A stretch of 25,590 bases of DNA. It comes from Reticulitermes lucifugus. Its lineage: Eukaryota > Arthropoda > Insecta > Blattodea > Rhinotermitidae. A program made the translations under genes and the position numbers. Below are positions 1 to 9,260 of this stretch, piece after piece. The notes below the pieces were generated by a model. It was given only the letters and a program-made list of their open reading frames with translations, did not search any database and was not told the DNA's origin. The number at the start of each line of letters is the position of its first letter. Position 1 is the first letter of the stretch. The stretch spans positions 76,700 to 102,289 of the forward strand of contig JAKCWW010000268.1 in the NCBI GenBank assembly GCA_026260175.1, read 5' to 3'.

Positions 1-108
1 AGCCTCAACCTCCTGGAACCCTAAGGGCCTGTCCAGGCCTGTAATGCTATTGCTTTACCTTTTTATGTATTTAGCACAACGGAATGAGTCACATTACTTT
101 AATATTCT

Positions 109-366
109 CTTCATATTTTTTCCCGTGGCGCAACAGCCCGTAGTGAGCCAGGGCCTCCACATTATCGAGGCTTCACAATCACTCACACTCGGTAGGACTC
201 TGGTGAGTGATCAGAGCGACACAGAGACCTCTACCTGACAACACGCAACACAGACAAGAGACAGACGTCCATGCGTCCGGCGGGATTCGAACCCACGATT
301 CCAGCAAACGAGCGGCCGCAAACCCACGCCTTAGCGCGTCCACTGGGATCTGCATTCCCTTCATAT
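109..366 (-). mobile_element. tRNA-derived SINE, full length, with TSD
   Basis: Read on the minus strand, a Pol III promoter-like head starts near 358. An A-box-like stretch lies at about 331-350, and a good B box (GGTTCGAATCC type) is at 283-293. The body runs left to about 124 and ends in a short A-rich tail (T-rich on the plus strand, 117-123). The octamer CTTCATAT flanks the element at 109-116 and 359-366, which fits a target-site duplication around an insert of about 242 bp (117-358). SINEs of this kind do not code; they are transcribed by Pol III and mobilised by a LINE's reverse transcriptase. The short open frames at 179-376 (minus) and 207-455 (plus) lie in this repeat and are not genes. 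The family is not identified. Confidence 0.75.
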
Positions 367-1500
367 ATGGGAGCAAAAAGAGTGACAGAAATGAGAATTT
401 TTACTGCGTAGCAAAAGTGTACGATGCGTATAGGCTAATTACTGCGATTTTCTGACTTGTGATTTGAATCGTAGGGTACACAGATTATATACGCTTGCTG
501 TACACTTCTTTTCTGGAAGGTATCTGCTTTAAAATAAAACCTTAAGAAATTAATAATATTTCATTCTTTTAAAATTTCGTTGTATGCAAGTCTTACTCTA
601 AATGTAAAATTTGTATTCCAAAATAGCAGCAGGAGCGATCGCTTGGAAACAGTTTGGCATGATGCTGTCTTATCTTACGCATTTCAATGAATATTAGAGA
701 AATGGAATGGACTGTCTCAGAATAGCCTTGTCATATGATGAGCGTTTGTAAGCACGATTATACACGTTTATTTTCCATCAAAGTGTGACATTCGCTGACC
801 AGTTGAGGAACAATCAACGGCCCATGAAATATTCTGTACCATGTTGTAATTTAATTAATACAGACACCTTTCTGCGGATGTCTGTGTTTTACTAATAGCA
901 AAAAAAAATACAGTGGACAATTGCTCAGTCCAGGATTTTTTATTATGCCGTATGTCTAAATCTTGTTTATTCAGAGTTAATAATTGGTCTGAAGGGAGAA
1001 AGTGACCAAATCTGTTTCAGTTGCATAAGAGGAAGAAGAATAAGAAGAATAGAGCCTCCGTTTATAAGTGTCGCTCTTTGGCTCGGGTTCAGATTGTGCT
1101 AGGAGAGCGCTTTCCTTTATTGCATCGTGTTGCTTTGAGATGCTTCAATGGGCTTATTCTTATGCAAAGTGTTTTACAGTCGTCATGAAACTCATTCTGA
1201 ATCTGTGGATATCAAATGGACCAAATCCTGTAATCCAGAACAAGGAACATATCAGTTTTTGAGTGACAAAAATGATACCTGGGTACTTCCTTTCCCGAAT
1301 GCGATGCTCTGTCAGCGAACAGTGATACCCTATTGAATGTACGAGTACATGTGCATCCTTTCTCTCGCAATGCGGCCCAGGCTGGTGGTACAATTACAAA
1401 CATGATCCGAAAGTACAGAGACCTACCACCAGTTTCAGCGCAAAAGCTTGCGCTTAACGAGGAAAGAGAGACTAAGTGGAAGAAGTAGGTAGAAAAGACG
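367..1500. other. No recognisable gene; AT-rich non-coding
   Basis: I see no codon-like open frame with recognisable homology, no tRNA or rRNA gene and no clear repeat boundary here. The short open frames between 1068 and 1508 overlap each other on both strands and have no recognisable domains. This looks like intergenic or intronic sequence. Confidence 0.5.
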
Positions 1501-1700
1501 ATAGACATTAAAGGAAAATGTGATGAAGACAGAAAGAGGGGAAAACAAGATGAAAAATTAGAAAATGTGATTGAAAAGAGGAAACGTAAAGATGTTGGAA
1601 GAAGAACGCAAAGAAGAAGAACAAGAAGAGAGCGAAAGGGAAGAAAAATAATAAGTGAAAGAATAACAGACCTGAATAGACCATAAGAAGGAGAATATAT
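1501..1700 (+). repeat. Purine-rich low-complexity tract
   Basis: The plus strand is dominated by A and G, with many GAA, AAG and GAAGAA units, for example around 1600-1650. It has no coding signal. It is probably a degenerate simple-sequence tract. Confidence 0.55.
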
Positions 1701-4490
1701 ATGAAGTGTAGATTTGGCGTCTATTTGCTTATGTAGACATACGGGTGCCCATCATTGACTTCAACTTGGCGCCCAGGAGTGTTGAAAACGTGTTATTAGA
1801 GGTAAGGGTGGTTTCCTGCCACCCTGCAAGTTGACTAGAGTCAGGGGTCGCTGCCACGGGGGGAGGGGGACAACGACATCGCACTAAGTCATCCTGTCAA
1901 CTGTGGCTCTCATATCTGCCAACATCCCAACCCGCCCTAGCTCGCTCACTCACATAGAATGTGGAACTCACTTCTAATTAATCTCATTTACCCTCTCCCC
2001 CTTCCCGGCTCTTTAATTAATGCTTTTTACCTGCCTAGGATGCTGCCGGAACAATGTATAAAAAGTATTTAAAAAACACGGTCGTTATTCACGAGAGTTA
2101 CAGTTAACGCGGTGATATCCAACGGCATTCTGCGGCGGCGGGTAGAAAGAGAGTCGAAGGTGGAAGAGACGAAAAAAGGGGGATGGATACAGATGAGGAT
2201 GAGGACGAAGACAGGCAAGTAAATGGATGTGAGGTAGATTTGTGTAAAACAATTGCTTGGCGTTGAGTGAGCTGTGAGTTTAACGAGAGAGGGCATTAAA
2301 CGCACACATACACACACACACAAGACAGCTGAATCCGGGACATAAAGATAACGACCAAAGAACGGGTAAGAGAGAGAGAACAATTAGACTTGTAATACAA
2401 AGGGAATTAAAGGAAAAACACAGGTGGAAGGAAACAGGAGGCACAGAGGAAGCAATAGGAGGAGATATTGAAAGGAAGAGAGGTACAGTCACTCAACCGA
2501 CAGATAGCGTTTTTTGATCTATTGGAATTTTGTCCATGATAACAGATTGTACTCAGTTGATAACGGAGTTTTAAGAAACTCAGATGTTTTCCCATTTTAT
2601 AATTGTGTGAGCCAAGATAATTTATTTTCCGTGGCTGAAATTTCTATAGGATTTGTGTGCTTCTCTGTTCTTATGTGCTTCTTTGTTCTTTTTCTTTTCG
2701 GTGACGAAATTTTATGAGAAAAGTGCACTGAAGTACGGATAAGATAACCGCGCCTTGTATTTTGAAAGATTTGGCGTAGGGCTCCATGAATTCTTGTACT
2801 CGGCACTATACGCACGATAGTAACAGACAGGACAGGACACTAGTGCTGAAGTCTGAAAGAAGGAAAGTGTCACATGTGTATATTGGTGATAGAGGGAGCG
2901 TACTGTGTTACTGCAGTGTGAGTGGCAGATCATGTAACAGACGTCGAAGGCAAACTGTGAGGGTCAGAACGATGAAGGAGGAAGAGGAGGAGGATAGGCG
3001 AAGATACGGTAATGAAATACATGATCCGTAATACCATACAGTAAGATTTCATATGATAAAATGTATGGTGTGATATATATATAGTGTATTGAGGTGTTTA
3101 TAAAGTACCTCCGCGTAATCTCTGGTTGTTACGTGTGGGGGTCCCTCATAAACGTATAGCGCCATAAAGCTAAATGTCTGTAACTGTGTGTTCCCCTCTA
3201 TTGTCATTGTACGCCTAATTATAATGTAAAAAAGGACACCCAACCTCTTAATATATTGTTCGCACTTATTTAAAATTTCGGGCATGTAGTCGCTCAGGCT
3301 TTTAAGAAAATTCCTATTATTAGACTTCACGTACTTTAACAAAACTGTTTTTTTTCATAGAAGCTATTCCGTTTTTCACAAATATTATTCACACTTAATT
3401 TGGAGATACCGACACATTTTAAAATAATTAAATAATTAATGGACTGAAGAAGATTCGGTATCCCGGGCGAAATCCGAAACTGACACCGTCCAAATACAAG
3501 CCAGAAAAATTACCTCCTTAGCCATTTATTTGTAAATTTATTCTCTATTCTTCCTCTTCTTCTTGCACTTCCTTTTCTGTGACTTCATCTTTCTATTTGT
3601 ACTTCTTCTTTTCCGCCATACCCTGACGTGCTCTTTTCTTTTCCTTACGCATTGTCCCGACACACAAAATTCTGCGTTGAGTGTTGGAAAAGAATTGAGA
3701 TGAACCTTTGTTGTGGAGAAAACAGAAGAGAATGGGAAAGGAGCTACACTGGTAATGAACCCAGACAGTCATATTGTGCTATGATTGACCTGCTAGCTCT
3801 TAATATAAGATCCACCACACTTCGCTGATTTCGGTTCACAGCAAAAAACAATGGCATGAAGTTCTGCACGACAATGATTCTGTTATCCGGTAAATATCTC
3901 TCAAGTTTAGCTCCGAGGTCTGTTTTAAGTTTTTGCACGGAACGCGAAGCAGAGGAACAGTTGTGTTCATTTCTTGTCAGTGTTATACGAAGCGCCTACT
4001 TCTCTCCTTGCTTGAAATCTGAAAGAGACGAATCCTGCAGCGACTGCTGGATTTTTGCGAAATACGATACCTCCTGCCATCTTCTCGGTTTGGGGTTGCC
4101 GTGCGAATTAGCAGAGAACTAGTGGCTTTGTGAATTTCTGGGTCTGATGCGAATTTTGGCCTTTCTTCTGTATTTATTCAAAAATATGCTTATTGTATAA
4201 ATCAAGTGCGTATGCCTCTTACCTTAAAAGTATTGTACTATACTTACGAACTTATATTAAACTTGGTTTGAACATAAAGCTGCTACCATTCACACCACCC
4301 TTACAGTTTCAGTGTCCAATTGTCGACGCTAACTTGGCAACAGTATAGCTGACTGCACTTGGGGCAACACTACGGCCACTAAAAATTGTGCGTGTTGTAA
4401 GATTTTTCGAAACGTACGCAACTATTGTTAAAGTGTTTGTTTTCTAGAATGTTAATACAAAAACATGGCCGTGGATATTAGTTAAAAGAC
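1701..4490. other. No recognisable gene; scattered simple sequence
   Basis: Short open frames occur on both strands (for example 3049-3342 minus and 3856-4122 plus), but none has a recognisable domain, consistent codon use or supporting splice sites. A G-rich patch lies at about 1858-1872. Purine-rich stretches at 2150-2220 and 2360-2490 explain the overlapping serine- and leucine-rich minus frames at 2069-2492. I cannot assign any function. Confidence 0.45.
2302..2322. repeat. (CA)n microsatellite
   Basis: About ten CA units with one interruption (CATA). It is a short dinucleotide repeat with no coding meaning. It explains the run of Val and Cys in the minus-strand open frame across it. Confidence 0.85.
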
Positions 4491-4696
4491 TACTAAAACA
4501 CGAAAGTTTTAGTTTTATATAAATATAAATTATAAATACGCTTAAAATTAGTGTATGAAAAATCGTTGTATACAGAAAAATAAAAAATATGGCGAGAGTG
4601 AAAATTTTCGAGTTTACATCTGATGAATGTAACGTAGTCGACACTTGTGCTAGCGAGAATTATGCAAAATGAGTTATAAATTATTAATTTATACAG

Positions 4697-4889
4697 GGTA
4701 GTTCTTGCCAGCTTCATGATATCAGCTCTGAGGTCCACCGGAGCTCCATTTAAGTATCCTAATATGTCGTTTGACCTTCCCCGGGATACAGACGCCAGAG
4801 CATGAAACTGACAGTTCACATCTTGTGACGATGTTAACAATTCGTGGAGCTTCACTGCCTCCGCACTAGATGCCTTCATGCCGTAGTGC
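4697..4889 (-). other. Possible coding exon, unrecognised
   Basis: On the minus strand an open frame of about 64 codons has a more balanced composition than its AT-rich surroundings. Its residues include KHYGMKASSAEAVKLHELL near the start and DLRADIMKLARTTL near the end. A pyrimidine-rich stretch followed by AG (about 4889-4908) could be a splice acceptor, and a GT at about 4694-4696 could be a donor. Past that point the frame turns into AT-rich, exon-unlike sequence although it stays open to 4493. No family is recognised. It could equally be a piece of an unknown transposon, since the adjacent ATACAGGGT motif at 4691-4699 resembles termini seen in many insect repeats. Treat it as a weak candidate only. 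Confidence 0.25.
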
Positions 4890-4900
4890 TTAGCCACCAA

Positions 4901-5462
4901 GAAAAGGTGTCGCTATCACTCACCCGCAACAGAAGCGGTACGTTGCGTTAAAATGAAAGAAAGCAAATTATTAAAATGCAGCGTAACGAATATTCTAATA
5001 TGTTTCTTCATTATCAACTGTCACTTATTTTTCCGTCTCCCTTCTCTTCCTCATTTCTCAAAAGTCCCAAGTTACTGAACTTCGGCAGCCTAGCTTCATG
5101 GTTCCTAACGAGTGTGCAAGAGGAAGTTCCGAAGAGAAAGACAAACTCGAAATTGGCAGTTGTCAGGGGCCTGATTGATGACTGACAAAACCGTGACAGC
5201 GCCGGGGCAATTATTTAAAATTATTGCTCCACTTCTGCTTCCACTTGGTCGTTTCGCTATGATGGCTTTCTGAAACAGAGACGGGGAATGTATGGATAGG
5301 GAGCAATGGGAGGGTGGAATGGTCTCACAGAAATGAATGTCACGGAAGGAACACGAATCTGCTAAGCTGAGTTCGTAACACCAGCTCTCTGCTAACAGAA
5401 CCCAAAAGTTTCAAAACTGTTCATACAGTGTGTGATTTCAGGCTTTTACCGCGGTATGAATG
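4901..5462. other. No recognisable gene
   Basis: A 69-codon plus-strand open frame at 4976-5185 has no recognisable domain and is probably chance. No repeat boundary, tRNA-like box or splice pair is convincing here. Confidence 0.45.
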
Positions 5463-5709
5463 AAATCTGCATTCTTTTGGACCGTTACGCAGGGTAGAAC
5501 AATAGCTTCATGCCGACGTTTCGGGACATCTTGCTGGTCCCATCTACATAGGTCAAATGATCCAAGAGGAATGTCAAGTATTTCCCACTTGACACCTGGC
5601 ATTCTTCTTGGATTATTTGACCTATTGAGATGGGACCAGCAGGATGTCCCGCAACGTCGGCATCAAACTACTGTTCTACGCTGCGTAACGGCAAAGAAGA
5701 ACAGAGATT
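5463..5709. repeat. Long foldback inverted repeat (MITE-like hairpin)
   Basis: Two arms of about 115-120 bp face each other. The left arm runs from about 5463 to 5579 and the right arm from 5587 to about 5709, with only about 7 bases (5580-5586) between them. Matching blocks include CCGTTACGCAG near 5482 against CTGCGTAACGG near 5681, and ATGCCGACGTT near 5510 against AACGTCGGCAT near 5653. They also include GGTCCCATCT near 5537 against AGATGGGACC near 5628. There are scattered mismatches and small indels. Such a structure is typical of foldback elements or MITEs and would form a long hairpin RNA if transcribed. A 97-codon open frame (5460-5753) reads through it and is not a gene. I did not find a clear TSD, and the superfamily is unknown. 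Confidence 0.85.
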
Positions 5710-5992
5710 TATGTTTTGTAATAGTTAAAATTGCTGTTTTAAGCCTTTCATAGTGGTCCGATGCTGATGACGAGCCTGTAACAGCACGTAGAAACAGGCT
5801 GCTTTGCAGATGCTTCTGTGATGTATGTTGCCTACATCTTCATGGTTGAATTCATTAGGGTGAGTTATTTATCAAATTATATAGGCAGGCGAACCGTCAA
5901 AACCACGGGAAGAGTCCGTAGTTCCCCTCTGCGCCCAAGTTTCAGGAACCGCCTCTCTGCTTAAGGTGCGGCTGGATGATTGGTTTCGTATT

Positions 5993-6157
5993 CCCGGCGG
6001 AAGCAAGAGAATTTCATATTTTTCAAAACATCCTGGCGGAAGCAAGAGGACTTCGTATTCTCCAAAACGTCCCGGCGGAAGCAAGAGAATTTCATATTTT
6101 CCAAAACGTCCTGGTGGAAGCAAGAGAACTTCGTATTCTCCAAAACGCCCTGACCGG
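5993..6157. repeat. 39-bp tandem repeat array, 4 copies, A-B-A-B
   Basis: Four head-to-tail 39-bp units lie at 5993-6031, 6032-6070, 6071-6109 and 6110-6148, followed by a short partial unit. Units 1 and 3 are nearly identical (about 2 differences), and units 2 and 4 likewise (about 3). Neighbouring units differ more (GAATTTCATATT versus GGACTTCGTATT). The array is therefore two copies of a 78-bp dimer. Because 39 is divisible by three, several frames stay open on both strands and translate as 13-residue repeats, such as PGGSKRISYF on plus and GRFGEYEVLLLPP on minus. I do not recognise these peptides, and there is no support for expression. Confidence 0.9.
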
Positions 6158-6615
6158 ATCGTGAACACAACAGGCTTTTTATGCAATGCGCATTGGGAAT
6201 TCTTTATCCAGAGGTAAAGCAGTCGGAACGTGAAGCTGAATACTCACCTCCAGCTAGTACTGAGTTTAATAATGGGCGGAGGTATGCCTGTACTCACCCT
6301 GCATGCCTTCATGGCGTGGTCAGGGACAACTCTTAGCTTTAATTTACTCACACTAATCACTTATATCCTGGAGATGAAAGCAGTATTTGCCTTTGAAACT
6401 TCAGCAACACAGCCTGCTTTACACGACGTGAACACTCAAAAACAGAATGGCGTTCCTTCATACGCTCATTGTAATTCTATTGCATGTACCCACAGTCATA
6501 GTCGTTCGTAGTCGTTTATAACGGGTAAAGGCTTGAGTGTGTCAGTGCAATTTCGAGCTGGTTGTTGTGCCAGTTTTATTGCCATTGCAGGCGATGGCGA
6601 CTGTTCAAAGTTGTT
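6158..6615. other. Unassigned; minus-strand splice-donor-like motifs
   Basis: On the minus strand two strong splice-donor-like motifs, AGGTGAGTA and GGGTGAGTA, occur about 50 bp apart (near 6240-6248 and 6291-6299). A plus-strand 93-codon open frame covers 6230-6511 with no recognised domain. The stretch could be an old exon or a piece of a dispersed repeat; neither can be shown from this window. Confidence 0.25.
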
Positions 6616-6618
6616 TCA

Positions 6619-6774
6619 TTTAAATCCTTTCTTCATGTCGACCGTTCTAACGTCAAGGATTTTGACGTCCGACTCGATTACGCTGTCCGATTCTTCGTCA
6701 CATTCAGCATTCGAATTGTAGTCTTGGTGTGCGTCGGTGTCATTTGCCTGATCTTTATGAGTTGTTGAATAAAA
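6619..6774 (-). pseudogene. Acidic coding-like fragment, unrecognised
   Basis: On the minus strand about 52 codons are open between two stops. They form a strongly acidic peptide, with a segment reading AECDEESDSVIESDVKILD, and end in MKKGFK before a stop. It has no nearby start, and the flanks are AT-rich. Acidic, low-complexity N-termini of this type occur in several transposase families and many nuclear proteins, so it may be a transposon fossil. It is equally possible that this is chance. A long plus-strand open frame over the same bases (6562-6768) looks like a shadow. Confidence 0.2.
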
Positions 6775-6911
6775 TTACTTTATGAATAACTTTAGATTGG
6801 GTTGTTTTCGGCAGGACGTTGCAGATGGGCTGTGGCTGGTTTCGGTAAAGTGGTTACTTTTAAGACTGCATGTACCTAACTTGTGGTGATGTAGGGTTAG
6901 TCTGAGACTAG

Positions 6912-7279
6912 AAGGCGATCCTTGGCCTTCTTACCGGACGTAACGCCCTGAGAAGACACCTCTACATAATGGGGCTCACTGACAGCCCCTTCTGTAGAAG
7001 GTGCGGAGCAGAGGAGGAGAGCTCAGCTCTTGTATTGTGTAAGTGTGAAGCTCTGGCAACACTCAGACATACCTATCTGGGTTCCTTTTTTCTGGGCCTT
7101 GAGGACTTCAGAAGTCTAAGTCTGGCGGCGATCTGGAACTTTATTAAAGGGACAGGGCTCCCATGACTTGCATTTCGGCTTAAGGGGCACAAAGTGTCTC
7201 TATAAGGCCTACGTGCAGCGGGACCGAAAGGGCTCGACCCAATATTTATTGTTCTGTTCTGTTCTGTAAGGCGATCCTT
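6912..7279 (+). mobile_element. 5'-truncated non-LTR retrotransposon, 12-bp TSD
   Basis: The 12-mer AAGGCGATCCTT occurs at 6912-6923 and again at 7268-7279, bounding an insert of 344 bp (6924-7267). The insert holds the C-terminus of a reverse-transcriptase polyprotein, a 3' UTR of about 100 bp, and a tail of short repeats (GTTCTGTTCTGTTCTGT) instead of poly(A). Severe 5' truncation, target-site duplication and a simple repeated 3' tail are the hallmarks of target-primed reverse transcription. The copy is dead, because it retains only the last ~80 codons. Confidence 0.9.
6927..7166 (+). pseudogene. Non-LTR RT polyprotein, C-terminal fragment
   Basis: About 79 codons are open and end in TGA. 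The peptide begins LLTGRNALRRHLYIMGL and carries a cysteine/histidine cluster: CRRCG, about 16 residues later CKC, then LRHTYLG. This matches the zinc-finger-like C-terminus that follows the reverse transcriptase and RNase H regions in R1/I/Jockey-type elements (family knowledge). It ends in IWNFIKGTGLP. There are no internal stops or frameshifts after 6927, which suggests a fairly recent insertion. The endonuclease and RT domains are absent because of truncation at 6924. The exact clade cannot be fixed from so short a piece. Confidence 0.85.
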
Positions 7280-8340
7280 ACGCCCTCTTCCATGTACGAG
7301 GGATCCTGTGACGGAAGACCGCGATGTCAAAACGTACTTTGAAACAATCTGTTCGATGTATGTGTGCTTGGATGGTCAACTGGTGTGACGTGTTACCTCC
7401 GATTCTCACGGCACTCAAACTGGGTATTCCCCTGTCTGTGTGTTACTGGCTTCGCTTATGTTGTGATGACGGGATATGGTAATTGTCACTTTAAGGTTTT
7501 GTGGTCGTTGCACATGTGATGATGTAAAAGATGTCGTGGATATTATGTAAGTACAAAAAATAAAAAGAATTCAGTACAGGAACGAATATGCATATTCTAC
7601 GTTAGGGGATATTAACCAAGCAATGAACCTCTAGTAAAAATATCCAGTGTTCCCCTTCTTTGCTGTGGACTGTTATTTGTAATTTCTACTTTCAGATCAG
7701 GGTAGATTTAAAAATTCTGGGGCTATTGGCACCGAGGAAAGTCGCCATGTAGCCGATGCTCGTAATATAAATCAAAGTGCAAAGCCTCCTCACAATCTGA
7801 CACTTATCATGGTCCCACTGTCGCTTCTATACGTTATTCCGTCTTCTCCTCCCGCTATCACTGAACCAACATACTGGAAAGAGAGCCACTTTCAAAACTG
7901 AAGCCATTGGTTTTTCCAAAAATTGTAATGGTGTTGTAATTATTATAATATTATTATATTAGATATTATCCATTTTTATGATATATACACAATGAACGAC
8001 ATTTCGGGAATTAGCTCTACTCTCATCGTGGTGCCATGCTGAAAGTTATTTTGGTGATTTGTGGACACAAAATTACTCTTTTTTCAATGGCGTGTTTTGC
8101 GACGCTGCCAGTATTTCAGACAATACAGTGTCGATGGTAGGCTGGCTGGTAAATAATGAAATAGGAAGGATTTGTAAGGAAGCAGTCATAGTCGATCCCG
8201 ATACTCCCTTGAACGCGCTCAGGAGAACCATTAAAACTTGAGTCAGTAGGCCTATACGCGGGCACCTTCAGAACACAAGTCTCGAACGTTACCGCTAAAC
8301 CAGTCTGCTCGGTCCGGCCACTAACAGTGTTTCGTTAGTT
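7280..8340. other. No recognisable gene
   Basis: I see no domain-bearing open frame, tRNA-like box or repeat boundary. An AT-rich ATT/TAA stretch lies at about 7925-7970. The 60-codon open frame at 8059-8241 has no recognised similarity. Confidence 0.45.
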
Positions 8341-8352
8341 TTATAATTACAG

Positions 8353-8392
8353 TCACCTGAAGGCAGGACTGGATCCAACCTTCGAAACGTCG
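8353..8392. repeat. Dispersed module CCTGAAGG...TTCGAAACGTCG
   Basis: The plus strand shows CCTGAAGG at about 8356-8363 and TTCGAAACGTCG at 8381-8392. The same kind of TTTCG-containing block, flanked by a CTTCAGG-like or GCTGG-like block, appears in the foldback repeats at 5463-5709 and 12852-13028 and near 24295. It looks like a decayed single-arm copy of a dispersed repeat type. No boundaries could be defined. Confidence 0.4.
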
Positions 8393-8415
8393 TGTATAAC
8401 AAGTGTACCTCATGT

Positions 8416-9087
8416 AGTGGACAATGTCCAATTTGGTAGTGGTAGAGTAAATCACCGAAGTTCACAAACCCTCAGAGAGTTATCTTTTATCAGCTTTCCG
8501 AGTAACAGAGTACTGTTGAAGCAACGTAATATCCTCTTCTCCTTCCATGGCGCGTCATCCCGTTTTGTGGCCATGGCCTCCCCGATCTTCTTCCACGCTT
8601 TCCTCTTCCTTGCTGCCGCCTTCCACTTCCGTATCTGGAGCAAATCTACGAAATTCCTTCAAACAACATCCTCCCGCCTTCATCTAAGCCTACACATTTG
8701 GTGTATTATTGTCAAGTAACCAACAAAAGTAAAGAAAATGTATCCCAACAAGTTTCCTTCCATTCCTAGTGTGCAACCCTTCATGCATTCATGTTCCCTC
8801 CCACTCTGCCTGCTGCGTAGCGTTGGCACACTTCAAGAAGCTGTTGTTTAATAATGAATACGCTTCAAAGATCATTGCGTCACTCACTGGCATTTATTTT
8901 CTTATTTGATGCAGATACAAATCTGTTGTTACGAAGCTAATCGCAGTGCAAATAGCACATTGCACAAAGTCTGAAATTGTTTTTATTGTAGGCATTATTG
9001 TGAGCCAGCCTCATATTCAACGAGTGCCAACGCGTGAAACTACCAGACTGCATGGTGTCATAACCTGGAAGGTCGCTATCTAAAACA
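8416..9087. other. No recognisable gene
   Basis: The open frames at 8417-8719 (plus) and 8452-8643 (minus) overlap each other. The minus one is rich in Lys, Arg and Trp (KWKAAARKRKAWKKIGEAM) and superficially resembles a MADF/SANT-type DNA-binding helix. It is too short and isolated to assign. The remainder shows nothing recognisable. Confidence 0.3.
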
Positions 9088-9095
9088 TGTGAACT

Positions 9096-9260
9096 CAGGG
9101 GTGCACAAATTTTTCAAAAATCTGGGAGCCACGTCAAAATTCTAGGCGCTGGAAGGGTGACATGAAGCAAGTTCATCCTGAGGACCAAAAACAAATTAGG
9201 CACCACCGTCCAAAATTCAGTCGCCCGGGCGACCTTGAGCCCGGCTTTTGTGCACTCCTG
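9096..9260. mobile_element. hAT-type MITE, 165 bp
   Basis: The element begins CAGGGGTGCACAAA (9096-9109) and ends TTTGTGCACTCCTG (9247-9260), giving 14-bp terminal inverted repeats with 13 matches. The flanking octamers TGTGAACT (9088-9095) and CGTTAACT (9261-9268) agree at 6 of 8 positions. That fits the 8-bp duplication made by hAT transposases, and CAGGG-type termini are also typical of hAT (family knowledge). The 165-bp interior has no coding capacity, so this is a non-autonomous copy needing a transposase from elsewhere. The two TSD mismatches suggest some age. Confidence 0.8.

Noticed and set aside
283..350. True tRNA gene
   Set aside because: A and B boxes are present, but the arms do not pair well by eye and the sequence continues as a SINE with tail and TSD.
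207..455. Plus-strand frame containing GIRTHDS
   Set aside because: This peptide is the translation of the complement of a B box and lies within the SINE at 117-358.
5460..5753. 97-codon open frame
   Set aside because: It reads straight through both arms of the foldback repeat and has no independent support.
5872..6217. Several overlapping repeat-protein frames on both strands
   Set aside because: They arise because a 39-bp tandem unit is a multiple of three and has no stops; no start context or expression evidence.
8452..8643. Lys/Arg/Trp-rich minus frame as a MADF or SANT domain
   Set aside because: Only about 30 residues look helical and basic; no conserved spacing of tryptophans and no neighbouring transposon parts.
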